NCBI RefSeq assembly: GCF_003259365.1
Contig: NZ_QLLY01000003.1
Span: forward strand, 124,001-188,000
Direction: 5' to 3'
Length of the DNA: 64,000 nt
Source of the DNA: Streptomyces sp. PsTaAH-137
GTDB taxonomy: Bacteria; Actinomycetota; Actinomycetes; Streptomycetales; Streptomycetaceae
In this document: positions 18,169 to 27,180 of the stretch, one piece after another
How positions within the stretch are numbered: position 1 is the first letter of the stretch
Layout: every line of letters starts with the position of its first letter
Notes under the pieces: model-generated
The model's input: only the letters and a program-made list of their open reading frames with translations
What the model was told of the DNA's origin: nothing
Databases searched by the model: none
Made by a program: the position numbers and the translations under genes

Positions 18169-21100
18169 CTAGCGCACGTCGTACGCGCGGGTGACGGTCT
18201 GGGTGACCGACGCGCCCTTCGCGTCGGTGAGCCGAACCTTCAGTGTGACCTGCTCGCCGGTGGCTCCGGCGTGGTCCACGGTCGCGGTCCAACTGCCGTC
18301 GTGACGGGCGGTCCTGGCCTCCGTCCAGGTCTCACCGCCGTCGTACGAGTACGAGAGCGCGGCCTCGGTGATCCGGCCCGGCGTGTATCCCGCGTGACCG
18401 GTCGCCGTCAGGTCGATCCGCTGCCCGTCCCGCGCGGCGAGGGTCTTGAGACCGTCCTCGGGCAGGGTCAGGTGCGGGAAGAGCAGCGGGACGCCCTGCG
18501 AGTAGGCGCTCTCGTCGAGGTGCGAGCGGAACGACCACGCCGTGCTGGTCTGCGTCGAGCGGTTCCACACCCGGGAGCCGATCTTGGCGGTCTGCAGGGT
18601 GAGTTCGTACGCGGCGTCACCGGCCGGGACCTCGAAGACCCCGTACGGCCAGCCGCTCTGTCCGACGATCTCGCCGTCGCGCTTCAGCTGGACACTGCCG
18701 ATGTCACCGAACGAGCCCTGGAATCCCTGATGTTGACCGTCACCCCAGAAGCCGGGCGCGACGCCGATCAGGTTGCCCTGCCGCTCGGCGGCGAGGGCCT
18801 GCTCACCGGTGGCCGTCAGGGGCGTGGTGGGGGCGAGCACACCGCCGTACCACTCCTCGGTGCGCCGCTCGGCCTTCTTGTAGGTGCGCGCGGGGTCGCT
18901 CATGAACTCGCCGAACGGGAAGGCGCTGGACACCTCGTGGCCGAAGCCGGTGCCGTCCGTGGAGTACAGCTCGGTGCGGGTGGACGGCGCGGCGATGGTG
19001 AACAGGTCGCCGAAGCCGGCGGTCAGGCCGTTCGGGCGGGACACCGACGGGAAGTCGAGGTAGTCGGCGGCGGTGCCCATGGCGCGGTAGGTCGCCGTGT
19101 TCGTGGCGAGGTCGCGGTCGGCGACGCGGTAGGTGCGGTCGCCGCGGATCTGGCCGGTCTCGGGGAAGGCCAGGGTGTAGCTGTACGGGCTGGTGGCGGT
19201 GGCCTTCCAGTGGAGGGTCGTGGGGCCGGAGGCGATGCGGGCGGCGAGCGCGGCGCCCTCGGCGGTCTCCAGGGCGAGCGTCGGCAGCGGGCCGCCGGTG
19301 AAGCCGGTCGCCGGGTACCAGCGGCCCGCGGCCTCGCGGTGGAGGACGACTCCCTTGGCGCCGGCCTTGGCCGCGGCCTGGGCGACGGCGGACGCGGAGC
19401 CGCCCTCGGGCAGCTTCACCAGCGCCAACTTGTCCTTGCTCGCAGCCAGTTCGGCGGCGGTTCCGGCGCCGCCGTCGACGATCTCGGCGCTGCCGGTGCC
19501 GTCGAGGTTGGCGGAGTTGGTGGAGCCGGTCACCGGGTGCAGGTCGGGTCCACCGGTCACGCCGAACGCGCTGATCTGCGGGGCGGCGGCGCGCCAGAAG
19601 CTGTCGAACTCGAAGGTGCCGTCGGTGGCCCGGCCCTGGACGTCGGCGTAGTAGGCGCGCACGGTGCGCGAGCCCTGGACGGTCGCCGAGTGCAGCCAGT
19701 GGTCGGTGCCGAAGGTGCGGGCGAAGCCGAGGGAGGCGCCGCGCACCTCGCTGTCGCGGTCGGTCCTGATGCTCAACCGGTGGGCCTTGCGGGCGTCGAG
19801 GACGACGGTGGTGTCCTTGGTGACGGTCAGCTGGGGGCGGCCGATGAAGGTCGCCGAGTCGACGAGCGTGCCCTCGGCGGCAGGGGTCGCGACGAAGCTC
19901 GACACGAAGTACGCGCCGGGACGGACCTGGTACGTCTGGTCGGCGGCGCCGTCGTTGACGCGCCGCTCGCCGGAAGCCTCGTCCATCCCGATGACATCGA
20001 CGGAGGAGGCGCCCGTCGCGGGCTCGCCGCGCCGGTCGACCACCTTGACGCGCAGGGTGACCGTCTCGGGCTGCACGTACAGCGAGAACGGGGTGCTCAG
20101 GTGCGTGCCGCCCGGTCCGGTGGCGAGGATCCGGCCGGTGACGTCGCCGTACTGGGCGGCCTTCAGGTGCGCCGCCGGGTCCAGCTTCAGCGGGACCTGA
20201 ACGGTGCCGCCCGCGGGCACGGTGACCGTACGGGCGTCGAGGGCGGCGACCTTCGAGCGGACCGTGGAGCCGTCGTTGCCGGTGACGCGGGCGACGGACA
20301 GGCTCAACTTGACCGGCTTCACGGTGGTGTTGGTGTACGGGACCTGGACGGTGGTCCGGTCGCTCCTGTCCTGCGGCCAGTTGAACGTGCCGCCCTGGAC
20401 GGCGTCGGCGCCGAGGACCGTCTGGTCGATCGCGGCCTTCACGTCGAGCCGGCCGCCCCCGGTCTCCCGCACGTCGCCGGGGATCCCCGCGTCGGCGGAG
20501 GAGACGAGGGCCTGCTTGATCCGCGCCGCGCTCCAGTCGGGATGGCGCTGCTTGACCAGGGCGGCGGCGCCCGCGACGTGCGGGGTCGCCATCGACGTAC
20601 CGCTCATGGACTGGTACGCGTACACGCCCCGGCCGCCCGCGGCCGCGGCCTCGATGGCGACGCCCGGCGCGGCGATCTCCGGCTTCAGGGTGTGGGTGCG
20701 CTGCACGGGGCTGCGGCTGGAGAAGCTCGCGGTGGCGTCGTCGCTGTCGACGGCACCGACGGTCAGCACCTCGGGGACGCAACCGGGCGAGGAGACCGTG
20801 TTGTTGTGCGGTCCTGCGTTACCGGCGGCGATGACGAATATCGTGTTCTTCGCGGACCGGGCGAGTTCCTGGGTGGCCTGGGCCATGGGGTCGGAGCAGT
20901 CGAGTTCCGAGGGGTTGCCGAGGCTCATGGAGACCACGTCGGCGCCCTCGTCGACGGCCCACTGCATCCCGGCGATGATCCATGAAGTGGCGCCGGAGCC
21001 GCTGTCGTTGAGCACCTTGCCGTTGAGCAGGGTGGCTTCGGGGGCGACGCCCTTCTCCTTGCCGCCGCTCGCCGCGCCGGTACCGCCGACGGTGGACGTG

Positions 21101-21921
21101 GTGTGGGTGCCGTGGCCCTGGTGGTCGTCGGCGTCGGCGGAGTCGGTGAAGTTCTCGGACGCGGCGATGCGGCCCTTGAGGTCGGGGTGTTCGGCGTCGA
21201 CGCCGGTGTCGAGGACGGCGACCTTGGTGCCCTTGCCCGCGTAGCCCGCGGCCCACGCCCGGTCGGCGTGCACCTGCTTCGTCGACTCCGCGAGCAGCGA
21301 CCGGGCCTTGGCGTCGAGCCACAGCTTCTTCAGGTCACCGGCCGCGCGGGAGCGGGGCGAGGCGATGTCGGCCCAGAAGTCGGCGGCCTTCTTCTTGTCG
21401 GCCTTGAGGGCGACCCCGTCGACCGCGTCGAGGACGAGGCCGCGCTTCGCGCCGCGCGGGGTGGCGGGCACGGTACGGGCGACGTCGACGGAGCCGTCGT
21501 AGGTGGCGATGAGCGGGAGCGTCGCGCTGTGCTGGTCGTCGTAGCCCTGCCGGATCAGTCCGGTGACGTTGAACAGTTCCTCGTCGACGCGGCCCGCGGC
21601 GAGCGCCCGGGCGGCGCCGTCCGGGTAGGCGTAGAGGTCCTTGCCGGAGCGGCGGGTCTGGAGCAGTGGTGCGGTGCCGTCCTCGGCGGGCAGGGCCGTC
21701 GCGGAGCTGTCGCCGTCGGCGTCGGTGGTGACCAGGACGCGGTCGCCGGTCACCAGGGTCACCGTCGCGGTCGTGGCCGCCGCGGCCGCGGCGGTGCTGC
21801 CGACGAGTGGACGGCCGGAGTCCGGGGCGGTCCCCTCCACCGCTCCGGACGGCACGGCCACCGTGACGGCCAGGACGGCGGCGGTCGCCGCCACCAGGGC
21901 CGTACGCGCTATCGGGCGCAT
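18169..21921 (-). CDS. Secreted S8 subtilisin-like serine peptidase
   Basis: 1250 residues. A signal peptide (MRPIARTALVAATAAVLAV...PSGA) is followed by a propeptide to about residue 215 and the S8 catalytic domain with D238 (VAVLDTGVDAEHPDL), H270 (QGHGTHT) and S443 (SMSGTSMATPHVAGA). A PA-type insert (about 840-900) and C-terminal beta-sandwich domains follow; the last has SYSYDGGETWTEA. An extracellular protease of the large Streptomyces type. It is divergent from a TrmB/LuxR-type regulator; a 9-bp dyad 27 bases upstream is a candidate operator. The start ATG 21919-21921 is chosen because a typical signal peptide begins there. Confidence 0.93.
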   Translation of the reverse strand: MRPIARTALVAATAAVLAVTVAVPSGAVEGTAPDSGRPLVGSTAAAAAATTATVTLVTGDRVLVTTDADGDSSATALPAEDGTAPLLQTRRSGKDLYAYPDGAARALAAGRVDEELFNVTGLIRQGYDDQHSATLPLIATYDGSVDVARTVPATPRGAKRGLVLDAVDGVALKADKKKAADFWADIASPRSRAAGDLKKLWLDAKARSLLAESTKQVHADRAWAAGYAGKGTKVAVLDTGVDAEHPDLKGRIAASENFTDSADADDHQGHGTHTTSTVGGTGAASGGKEKGVAPEATLLNGKVLNDSGSGATSWIIAGMQWAVDEGADVVSMSLGNPSELDCSDPMAQATQELARSAKNTIFVIAAGNAGPHNNTVSSPGCVPEVLTVGAVDSDDATASFSSRSPVQRTHTLKPEIAAPGVAIEAAAAGGRGVYAYQSMSGTSMATPHVAGAAALVKQRHPDWSAARIKQALVSSADAGIPGDVRETGGGRLDVKAAIDQTVLGADAVQGGTFNWPQDRSDRTTVQVPYTNTTVKPVKLSLSVARVTGNDGSTVRSKVAALDARTVTVPAGGTVQVPLKLDPAAHLKAAQYGDVTGRILATGPGGTHLSTPFSLYVQPETVTLRVKVVDRRGEPATGASSVDVIGMDEASGERRVNDGAADQTYQVRPGAYFVSSFVATPAAEGTLVDSATFIGRPQLTVTKDTTVVLDARKAHRLSIRTDRDSEVRGASLGFARTFGTDHWLHSATVQGSRTVRAYYADVQGRATDGTFEFDSFWRAAAPQISAFGVTGGPDLHPVTGSTNSANLDGTGSAEIVDGGAGTAAELAASKDKLALVKLPEGGSASAVAQAAAKAGAKGVVLHREAAGRWYPATGFTGGPLPTLALETAEGAALAARIASGPTTLHWKATATSPYSYTLAFPETGQIRGDRTYRVADRDLATNTATYRAMGTAADYLDFPSVSRPNGLTAGFGDLFTIAAPSTRTELYSTDGTGFGHEVSSAFPFGEFMSDPARTYKKAERRTEEWYGGVLAPTTPLTATGEQALAAERQGNLIGVAPGFWGDGQHQGFQGSFGDIGSVQLKRDGEIVGQSGWPYGVFEVPAGDAAYELTLQTAKIGSRVWNRSTQTSTAWSFRSHLDESAYSQGVPLLFPHLTLPEDGLKTLAARDGQRIDLTATGHAGYTPGRITEAALSYSYDGGETWTEARTARHDGSWTATVDHAGATGEQVTLKVRLTDAKGASVTQTVTRAYDVR

Positions 21922-22112
21922 CGCTCTCCCCAGGTGAATGCGCAGGTGAATACGGGGCAAAGCCCGTATTCCCGGCGGGTGTTGGTGCTGCGGTGGCGCC
22001 ACATTGGCAGAGTGACGGCAGGTGCGGGGAAGATGAGCGCGGCGGGAATGTGCCGTGGCTGTTTCCCGCCACGGGGGTGACGGAATGCGAGCTCAGGGAG
22101 GGGCGTCACCGC
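21922..22112. promoter_or_regulatory. Divergent promoter region with two dyads
   Basis: It contains GAATACGGG-N6-CCCGTATTC (21948-21971), just upstream of the subtilase start, and GGCGGGAA-N14-TTCCCGCC (22041-22070), just upstream of the regulator start. No gene is supported in this gap. Confidence 0.5.
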
Positions 22113-23093
22113 ATGCTGGGTGCGATAGGTCTGGACGAGGCGCACGAGACGGCGTACCGCGCGCTGGTGGCGGTCGGGGCCGCCGACGTGCCGGATCTCG
22201 CGCTGCGGCTCGCGCACGCCGAGTACGAGACCGAGCGCATCCTGCGCCGCCTCGAACGGCACGGTCTCGCCGCGCAGTCCTCCGCGCGGCCTGGCCGCTG
22301 GGTGGCGGCGCCGCCCGGGATCGCGCTCGGCGCCCTGCTCGCCCAGCAGCGGCACGAGCTGGAGAAGGCGGAGCTGACGGCCGCGCGGCTCGTCGAGGAG
22401 TACCGGGCGCAGGCGTCCGAGACGGCGGTGCACGATCTGGTGGAGGTGGTCACCGGGGCGGCGGCCGTCACCCAGCGCTTCCTCCAGATCCAGCTCGGCG
22501 CGACCGAGGAGGTCTGCGCCCTGGTCACCGACAACCCGGTCGCGGTGACCGGCACGGACAACGAGGCGGAGCCGCAGGCCGTCAGCCGCGGCGTGGGCTA
22601 CCGGGTCGTCATCGAGCGCGAGGTGCTGTCCCTGCCCAGGGGCCTGACGGAGCTGTCCGCGGCGATCGGCCGGGACGAGCAGGTGCGGCTCGTGGACCGG
22701 GTGCCGACGAAGCTGGTGATCGCCGACCGGTCGCTCGCGATGGTGCCGCTGACCTCCCGGTCGGCGGAACCGGCGGCGCTCGTGGTGCACGCGAGCGGGT
22801 TGCTCGAATCGCTGAGCGGGCTCTTCGAGGCGGTGTGGCGGCAGTCGCTGCCGCTGCGGCTCGGCGGGGACGGGCTGGTGACCGAGGAAGGACCGGACGG
22901 CCCCGACGCCGTCGATCTGGGGATCCTCTCGCTGCTGCTGGCCGGGCTGACCGACGCGAGCGTGGCCAAGCAGCTCGATCTCGGGCTCAGGACGGTGCAG
23001 CGGCGGGTGAAACGGCTGATGGAGCTGGCCGGGGTGACGACGCGGCTGCAACTGGGCTGGCACGCCTTCGAGCGGGGCTGGGTCTCCCGGTGA
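22113..23093 (+). CDS. Regulator with TrmB-like N-terminus and LuxR-type C-terminal HTH
   Basis: 326 residues. The N-terminal 70 residues resemble a TrmB-type winged helix (GLDEAHETAYRALVAVGAAD). The central part contains no known ligand motif. The C-terminal 60 residues are a LuxR-type helix-turn-helix (LAGLTDASVAKQLDLGLRTVQRRVKRLMELAG). This architecture is frequent in Streptomyces, often beside a secreted protease or a biosynthetic gene. The likely target is the divergent subtilase. The start ATG 22113 is preceded by AGGGAGGGG; a longer frame would run across the second dyad. Confidence 0.87.
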   Translation: MLGAIGLDEAHETAYRALVAVGAADVPDLALRLAHAEYETERILRRLERHGLAAQSSARPGRWVAAPPGIALGALLAQQRHELEKAELTAARLVEEYRAQASETAVHDLVEVVTGAAAVTQRFLQIQLGATEEVCALVTDNPVAVTGTDNEAEPQAVSRGVGYRVVIEREVLSLPRGLTELSAAIGRDEQVRLVDRVPTKLVIADRSLAMVPLTSRSAEPAALVVHASGLLESLSGLFEAVWRQSLPLRLGGDGLVTEEGPDGPDAVDLGILSLLLAGLTDASVAKQLDLGLRTVQRRVKRLMELAGVTTRLQLGWHAFERGWVSR

Positions 23094-23141
23094 CGCTCCG
23101 CTGGCCGTGCCGGAGCGGCATGACCATGGCACCGTTGCCGC

Positions 23142-23624
23142 ATGGGAACGTGGGAACTCCTGCTGGTCGGGGCGGTGCTCCTCCTCGGCCTGTGCGGAGT
23201 CTTGGTGCCGGGCGTGCCCGGGTCGTGGCTGGTGTGGGCCGCGGTCGCGGTCTGGGCCCTGCGTGAGCCCAGCGCCCTCGCCTGGGGCGTCCTGGTCGGC
23301 GCCACCGCCGTTCTCCTCGCCGCGCAGGTGCTGCGCTGGCAGTTGCCGCCGCGCCGGCTGCGGCAGGCCGGGGCGACCTGGCGGCTGGCCCTGTGGTCGG
23401 GGCTCGGGGCGCTCGTCGGGTTCTGCGTGATCCCGGTGATCGGCGCGATCCCGGGGTACGTCGGCGGGATCTACGGCTACGAGCGGCTGCGGCTCGGCAG
23501 CCACGGCGACGCGGTCGCCTCGACCCGGACGGCCCTGCGCGCGGGCGGCTCCAGCGTCCTCGCCGAGCTGTTCGCGTGCTTCCTGATCGTGGGGGCGTGG
23601 ATCGGCGCGGTCGTCTGGGGCTGA
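23142..23624 (+). CDS. DUF456 integral membrane protein
   Basis: 160 residues, four predicted membrane spans (about residues 5-22, 25-60, 80-103 and 137-158). The GIPG-like turns and the pair ALVGFCVIPVIGAIPGYVGG are typical of DUF456. The role of this family is unknown. It sits 48 bases after the regulator and 105 bases before the DedA gene on the same strand. Confidence 0.87.
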   Translation: MGTWELLLVGAVLLLGLCGVLVPGVPGSWLVWAAVAVWALREPSALAWGVLVGATAVLLAAQVLRWQLPPRRLRQAGATWRLALWSGLGALVGFCVIPVIGAIPGYVGGIYGYERLRLGSHGDAVASTRTALRAGGSSVLAELFACFLIVGAWIGAVVWG

Positions 23625-23729
23625 TCCGCCGGCAGCAGCGGCGCGGGGCCGGGAACTCCTGACTTTGCCAAGCGTTTACCCTCGTGGTGGCGCCGCGCCG
23701 CCGCATCCCCCCGCGCCTGGAGACCCCGT

Positions 23730-24404
23730 ATGCCTCTCGTACCCCTGGCCGCCGCTCCCGGCGAGCCGACCTCCGGAGTCGCGGGGTGGGCGGCCCGTCT
23801 CGTCGAGGTGGCGGGCGGCCCCGGCGCGGGGCTGGCCATCGCGCTGGAGAACCTGTTCCCGCCGCTGCCCAGCGAGATCATCCTGCCGCTGACCGGTTTC
23901 GCGGCGGCCCAGGGAGCGATCGGTCTGGCCTCGGCGCTGTTCTGGACGACGCTCGGTTCGGTGGTGGGCGCGGCGGCCCTGTACGGCATCGGCCGCGCGA
24001 TCGGCCGCGACCGGATGTACGCGCTGTGGGCCCGGCTGCCGCTCGTGAAGGTCTCCGACCTGGAGAGGACGGAGGCCTGGTTCCGGCGGCACGGCACGAA
24101 GGCGGTGCTGCTGGGCCGCATGGTGCCCGTCTTCCGCAGCCTCATCTCGGTCCCGGCGGGGGTGGAGCGGATGCGCCTGCCGGTCTTCCTCGCCCTCACC
24201 ACGGTCGGCTCGTTCGTCTGGAACACCGTGCTCGTGCTCGCGGGCTACTGGTTGGGCGACCGGTGGGAACTGGTCGAGCGGTACGTGGGCGTCCTGTCGA
24301 AGGTGGTGCTCGGCGCGGCGCTCGTCGCGGTGATCGCCTACGTCGTCGTACGGGTGCGGGGGTCCCGTCCGAAGGGCCGTCACCGGGCCGGAGAGGGCCG
24401 GTAG
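23730..24404 (+). CDS. DedA-family membrane protein
   Basis: 224 residues. Typical DedA features are visible: E-x4-PPLPSE (ALENLFPPLPSEIILP), the amphipathic GR-x2-P segment (LLGRMVPVFRSLISVPAGVERM) and several membrane spans ending in a basic tail. DedA/SNARE-associated proteins are proton-coupled lipid transporters or flippases, some scrambling undecaprenyl phosphate; the substrate here is not known. It is followed 21 bases later by the PPTase gene, so the two may be co-transcribed. Confidence 0.9.
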   Translation: MPLVPLAAAPGEPTSGVAGWAARLVEVAGGPGAGLAIALENLFPPLPSEIILPLTGFAAAQGAIGLASALFWTTLGSVVGAAALYGIGRAIGRDRMYALWARLPLVKVSDLERTEAWFRRHGTKAVLLGRMVPVFRSLISVPAGVERMRLPVFLALTTVGSFVWNTVLVLAGYWLGDRWELVERYVGVLSKVVLGAALVAVIAYVVVRVRGSRPKGRHRAGEGR

Positions 24405-24425
24405 GCTCGCCGCCGTGGGGGTGTC

Positions 24426-25097
24426 ATGGACGACGTGAGGGAGCTGGCTCCGCAGGACCGGGCCCGGCTGTGGCTGGTGCGGACGGACCGGAGGCCCGAG
24501 GACGACGACGGTCGCGGGGCCGGGGTGCTCGACGAGGGCGAGCTGCGGCGCGCCGCCGGTTTCCGCTTCGCGCGGCACCGGGCGCGGTACGTCGCCGCGC
24601 ATCTGGCGCTGCGCGGAATCCTCGGCGAGCATCTCGGGTGCGCTCCGGGTGACGTGCGGTTCGTGCGCGAGCCCTGCCCGGAGTGCGACGGGCCGCACGG
24701 CAGACCGGCCGTCGCGGACACGCCGGATCTGCACTTCTCGCTCTCCCACAGCGGCGACCTGGCCCTGATCGCGCTCGCGCCCGCCCCGGTCGGCGCCGAC
24801 GTCGAGGAACTGCCGACGGCCGAGGTCGCCCGGGATCTCGCGGTGGTCCTGCACCCGCGCGAGCGGGCGGAACTGGACGGGCTCGACGCGCCGTCGGAGC
24901 ACCAGGTCGCCGTGGGCCGCGCCTGGGTCCGCAAGGAGGCCTACCTCAAGGGCCTCGGCACCGGCCTGGCCCGCGCCGCCGACCTCGACTACGTCGGTAC
25001 GCTGCCGGACGCGCCCGGCGCCCCCGACGGCTGGGCCGTGCGGGACGTACCGGTGCCGGACGGGTATCTGGCGGCCGTGGCGGTCGCCCCGGACTAG
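24426..25097 (+). CDS. Sfp-type 4'-phosphopantetheinyl transferase
   Basis: 223 residues. It carries the signature blocks of the Sfp/AcpT superfamily: FSLSHS (104-109), GADVE with metal-binding D125 and E127, and WVRKEAYLKG with K170, E171 and K175. It transfers phosphopantetheine from CoA to the Ser of carrier domains. A stand-alone enzyme of this type can serve NRPS or PKS clusters anywhere in the genome. The window contains a carrier-protein cluster at 51-55 kb that would need such an enzyme. A CPEC pair at 84-87 may be metal-binding. The start ATG 24426 is within GGGGGTGTC. Confidence 0.9.
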   Translation: MDDVRELAPQDRARLWLVRTDRRPEDDDGRGAGVLDEGELRRAAGFRFARHRARYVAAHLALRGILGEHLGCAPGDVRFVREPCPECDGPHGRPAVADTPDLHFSLSHSGDLALIALAPAPVGADVEELPTAEVARDLAVVLHPRERAELDGLDAPSEHQVAVGRAWVRKEAYLKGLGTGLARAADLDYVGTLPDAPGAPDGWAVRDVPVPDGYLAAVAVAPD

Positions 25098-25582
25098 ATC
25101 CCGGTCCCCTCCAGCGTCAGCAGGGTCACCTTGCGGTCGAGGCCGCCCGCGTACCCGGTGAGGGAGCCGTCCGCGCCGATGACGCGGTGGCAGGGGCGCA
25201 GGATCAGCAGCGGGTTGGCGCCGACCGCGCCGCCGACGGCCCGCACGGCGGCATGCGAGGCGCCGATCCTGGCGGCGACCTCGCCGTACGTGGTGGTGGA
25301 GCCGTAGGGGACGGTGTCGAGCGCGTCCCACACGCGCCGCCGGAACTCGGTGCCCTCCGGCCTCAACTCCAGGTCGAACTCCTTGAGTTCACCCGCGAAG
25401 TAGGCGGCGAGCTGCCGCGCGGCCCCGGCGAAGGGTGCCGGGTCGCGCACCCAGCCGTCCTGGACCGTGCGGCCGCCCTTCTGCCCGGGGACGGACAGGG
25501 ACGTCAGGGCGCCGGACGCGTCGGCGGTGAGCAGCAGCTCGCCGAGCGGGCTGTCGAGAACGGTGTAGCGGGTGGCGTTCAT
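25094..25582 (-). CDS. ogt: Methylated-DNA-protein cysteine methyltransferase (Ogt)
   Basis: 162 residues. The active-site motif ILRPCHRVIG with acceptor C131 is intact, and the helix-turn-helix segment TTTYGEVAARIG precedes it. It removes methyl groups from O6-methylguanine in a single-use reaction. The start ATG 25580-25582 lies 5 bases after the TGA of the Ada-AlkA gene with AAGGACAG upstream, so they form a two-gene alkylation repair operon. The 3' end overlaps the convergent PPTase gene by 4 bases. Confidence 0.93.
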   Translation of the reverse strand: MNATRYTVLDSPLGELLLTADASGALTSLSVPGQKGGRTVQDGWVRDPAPFAGAARQLAAYFAGELKEFDLELRPEGTEFRRRVWDALDTVPYGSTTTYGEVAARIGASHAAVRAVGGAVGANPLLILRPCHRVIGADGSLTGYAGGLDRKVTLLTLEGTGI

Positions 25583-25587
25583 GGCTG

Positions 25588-26967
25588 TCACAACTGTCCT
25601 TCTGCGTGGAGGTGTTGGCGTGCGTACGACCGCCAGGGCCGCCATGCCGCGCTGTCGTCGCCCGGCAGCGCGACGTCCGGGTCGCCGAGTGCGCGCATAC
25701 GGATCAGGGCGGCGGTACGGGCGTCCATGCCGGGCAGGGCGCGCAGGGCTGTCTCGGCGTCGTCGCGGTCGGCGCCCGCGTCGAGCCGCACCGTGCCGTC
25801 GGCGAGGGCGCGGGCCAGGGCGCCGAGCGTGCCGGGTTCATCGGCGAGGGCGTCCGGCGCGGGGAAGAGCCGGTCGAGGGTGCCGCAGGGCGCGTCGAGC
25901 CGCTTGCCGTACCGCTCGACGAGCCGGGCCGCCTCGGTGGGCCCGGCCACGAGGCGCAGGGCGAGTTCGTCGGGGTCGACGGCGCCGGGTGAGCGCAGTC
26001 CGGGGCGGGCGGCGACGAGCGGGGCGAGCCGGGGGTCGGCGCCGAGCCGTTCGTCGATCGCGTACGGGTCGGCGTCGAGGTCGAACAGGCGGCGCAGCCG
26101 GCCCACGGCGGTGGTCAGGTCCCGCAGGTCGGTGAGGTGGATCCGGGCGTCGAGCCAGCCGCCGCGGTGCTCGGCGCGGGCGCCGGGCTGCTCGTGCCCG
26201 GCCTCGTCGACGGAGACGACGCCGGTGCCGTGGGGCAGCCGCAGCGTGCGCCGGAAGATCCGGGACCCGGCGCCGGTACCGGTCAGTTCATCGATGCCGG
26301 GGACGCTCTCCCGGGCGAGCAGGTCGAAGACGGGGCCCGCCGGGTACGCGCCGCGGTGGGCGAGGCGCAGCGGGATTCCGGCGCTGGACGCGACGGCCCG
26401 GCTGCGGTTCGGCGCGTCGGCCCGCAGCTGGGTGGGGGTGCGGGCGTACACCTCGCGCATGGTGTCGTTGAACTGCCGCACGCTCGCGAACCCGGCCGCG
26501 AAGGCGATCTCGGTGACCCGCAGCGGGGTCGTCTGGAGCAGGACCCGTGCGGTGTGGGCGCGCTGGGCGCGGGCCAGCGCGACGGGGCCCGCGCCCACCT
26601 CGGCGGTGAGCTGGCGCTGCACCTGGCGGGCGCTGTAGCCGAGGCGGCCCGCGAGTCCGCCGACGCCCTCCCGGTCGACGACGCCGTCGCCGATCAGCCG
26701 CATGGCGCGGCCCACGACGTCGGCCCGTACGTTCCACTCCGCCGAGCCCGGCACGGCGTCCGGGCGGCAGCGGCGGCAGGCCCGGAAGCCGGAGCCCTGG
26801 GCGGCGGCGGCCGTCGTGTAGTAGCGGACGTTCTGCCGTTTCGGGGTGACCGCGGGGCAGCTCGGGCGGCAGTAGATGCCGGTGGTCTCGACCGCGAAGA
26901 AGAACTCCCCGTCGAACCGGGCGTCCCGGCTGCGCACGGCTTCGTAGCGTGTTTCCTCGTCGACCAT
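25588..26967 (-). CDS. Ada-AlkA fusion: metal-binding regulator and 3-methyladenine glycosylase
   Basis: 459 residues. The N-terminal Ada zinc domain has C33, C37, C64 and C67, followed by an AraC helix-turn-helix (about 85-180), an AlkA N-terminal domain and an HhH-GPD glycosylase domain (LPGMDARTAALIRMRALGD with the late Asp in PDVALPGDDSA). The combined protein should sense methylphosphotriesters through an N-terminal Cys, activate transcription and excise 3-methyladenine. It lacks the Ogt domain, which is encoded next in the operon as a separate protein. The start is ATG 26967; GTG 26970 just before is an alternative. Confidence 0.92.
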   Translation of the reverse strand: MVDEETRYEAVRSRDARFDGEFFFAVETTGIYCRPSCPAVTPKRQNVRYYTTAAAAQGSGFRACRRCRPDAVPGSAEWNVRADVVGRAMRLIGDGVVDREGVGGLAGRLGYSARQVQRQLTAEVGAGPVALARAQRAHTARVLLQTTPLRVTEIAFAAGFASVRQFNDTMREVYARTPTQLRADAPNRSRAVASSAGIPLRLAHRGAYPAGPVFDLLARESVPGIDELTGTGAGSRIFRRTLRLPHGTGVVSVDEAGHEQPGARAEHRGGWLDARIHLTDLRDLTTAVGRLRRLFDLDADPYAIDERLGADPRLAPLVAARPGLRSPGAVDPDELALRLVAGPTEAARLVERYGKRLDAPCGTLDRLFPAPDALADEPGTLGALARALADGTVRLDAGADRDDAETALRALPGMDARTAALIRMRALGDPDVALPGDDSAAWRPWRSYARQHLHAEGQL

Positions 26968-27180
26968 CACGCTTCAATTGTCACGGTTCCCCGGCAGACC
27001 GGCTGGCGGGATTCGGACACCGCGTTGTCGGGTGGGTGGGCCGCGATCCCCTGAGCGAGCGGAGCTCGCTTCAGGGGCGCGGGGAACTGCGCGAGAAGCG
27101 GCCACCGGGCCGCGCTCGGAGAACGACCCAGGGGCGCGGGGAACTGCGCGGCCAGCCACGACGGAGCAGCGGACGGACTG
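26968..27180. repeat. Intergenic repeat cluster, two direct copies
   Basis: Two forward copies of the dispersed unit (core CAGGGGCGCGGGGAACTGCG) start at 27072 and 27129 in the gap between the Ada-AlkA start and the end of rsgA. After the core, copy one continues with AGAAGCGGCCACCGGGCC and copy two with GGCCAGCCACGACGG. No gene is supported here. Confidence 0.75.

Noticed and set aside
18271..20985. Long open frame antisense to the subtilase
   Set aside because: Gly/Val/Arg-rich with no motif; the subtilase catalytic triad lies on the opposite strand.
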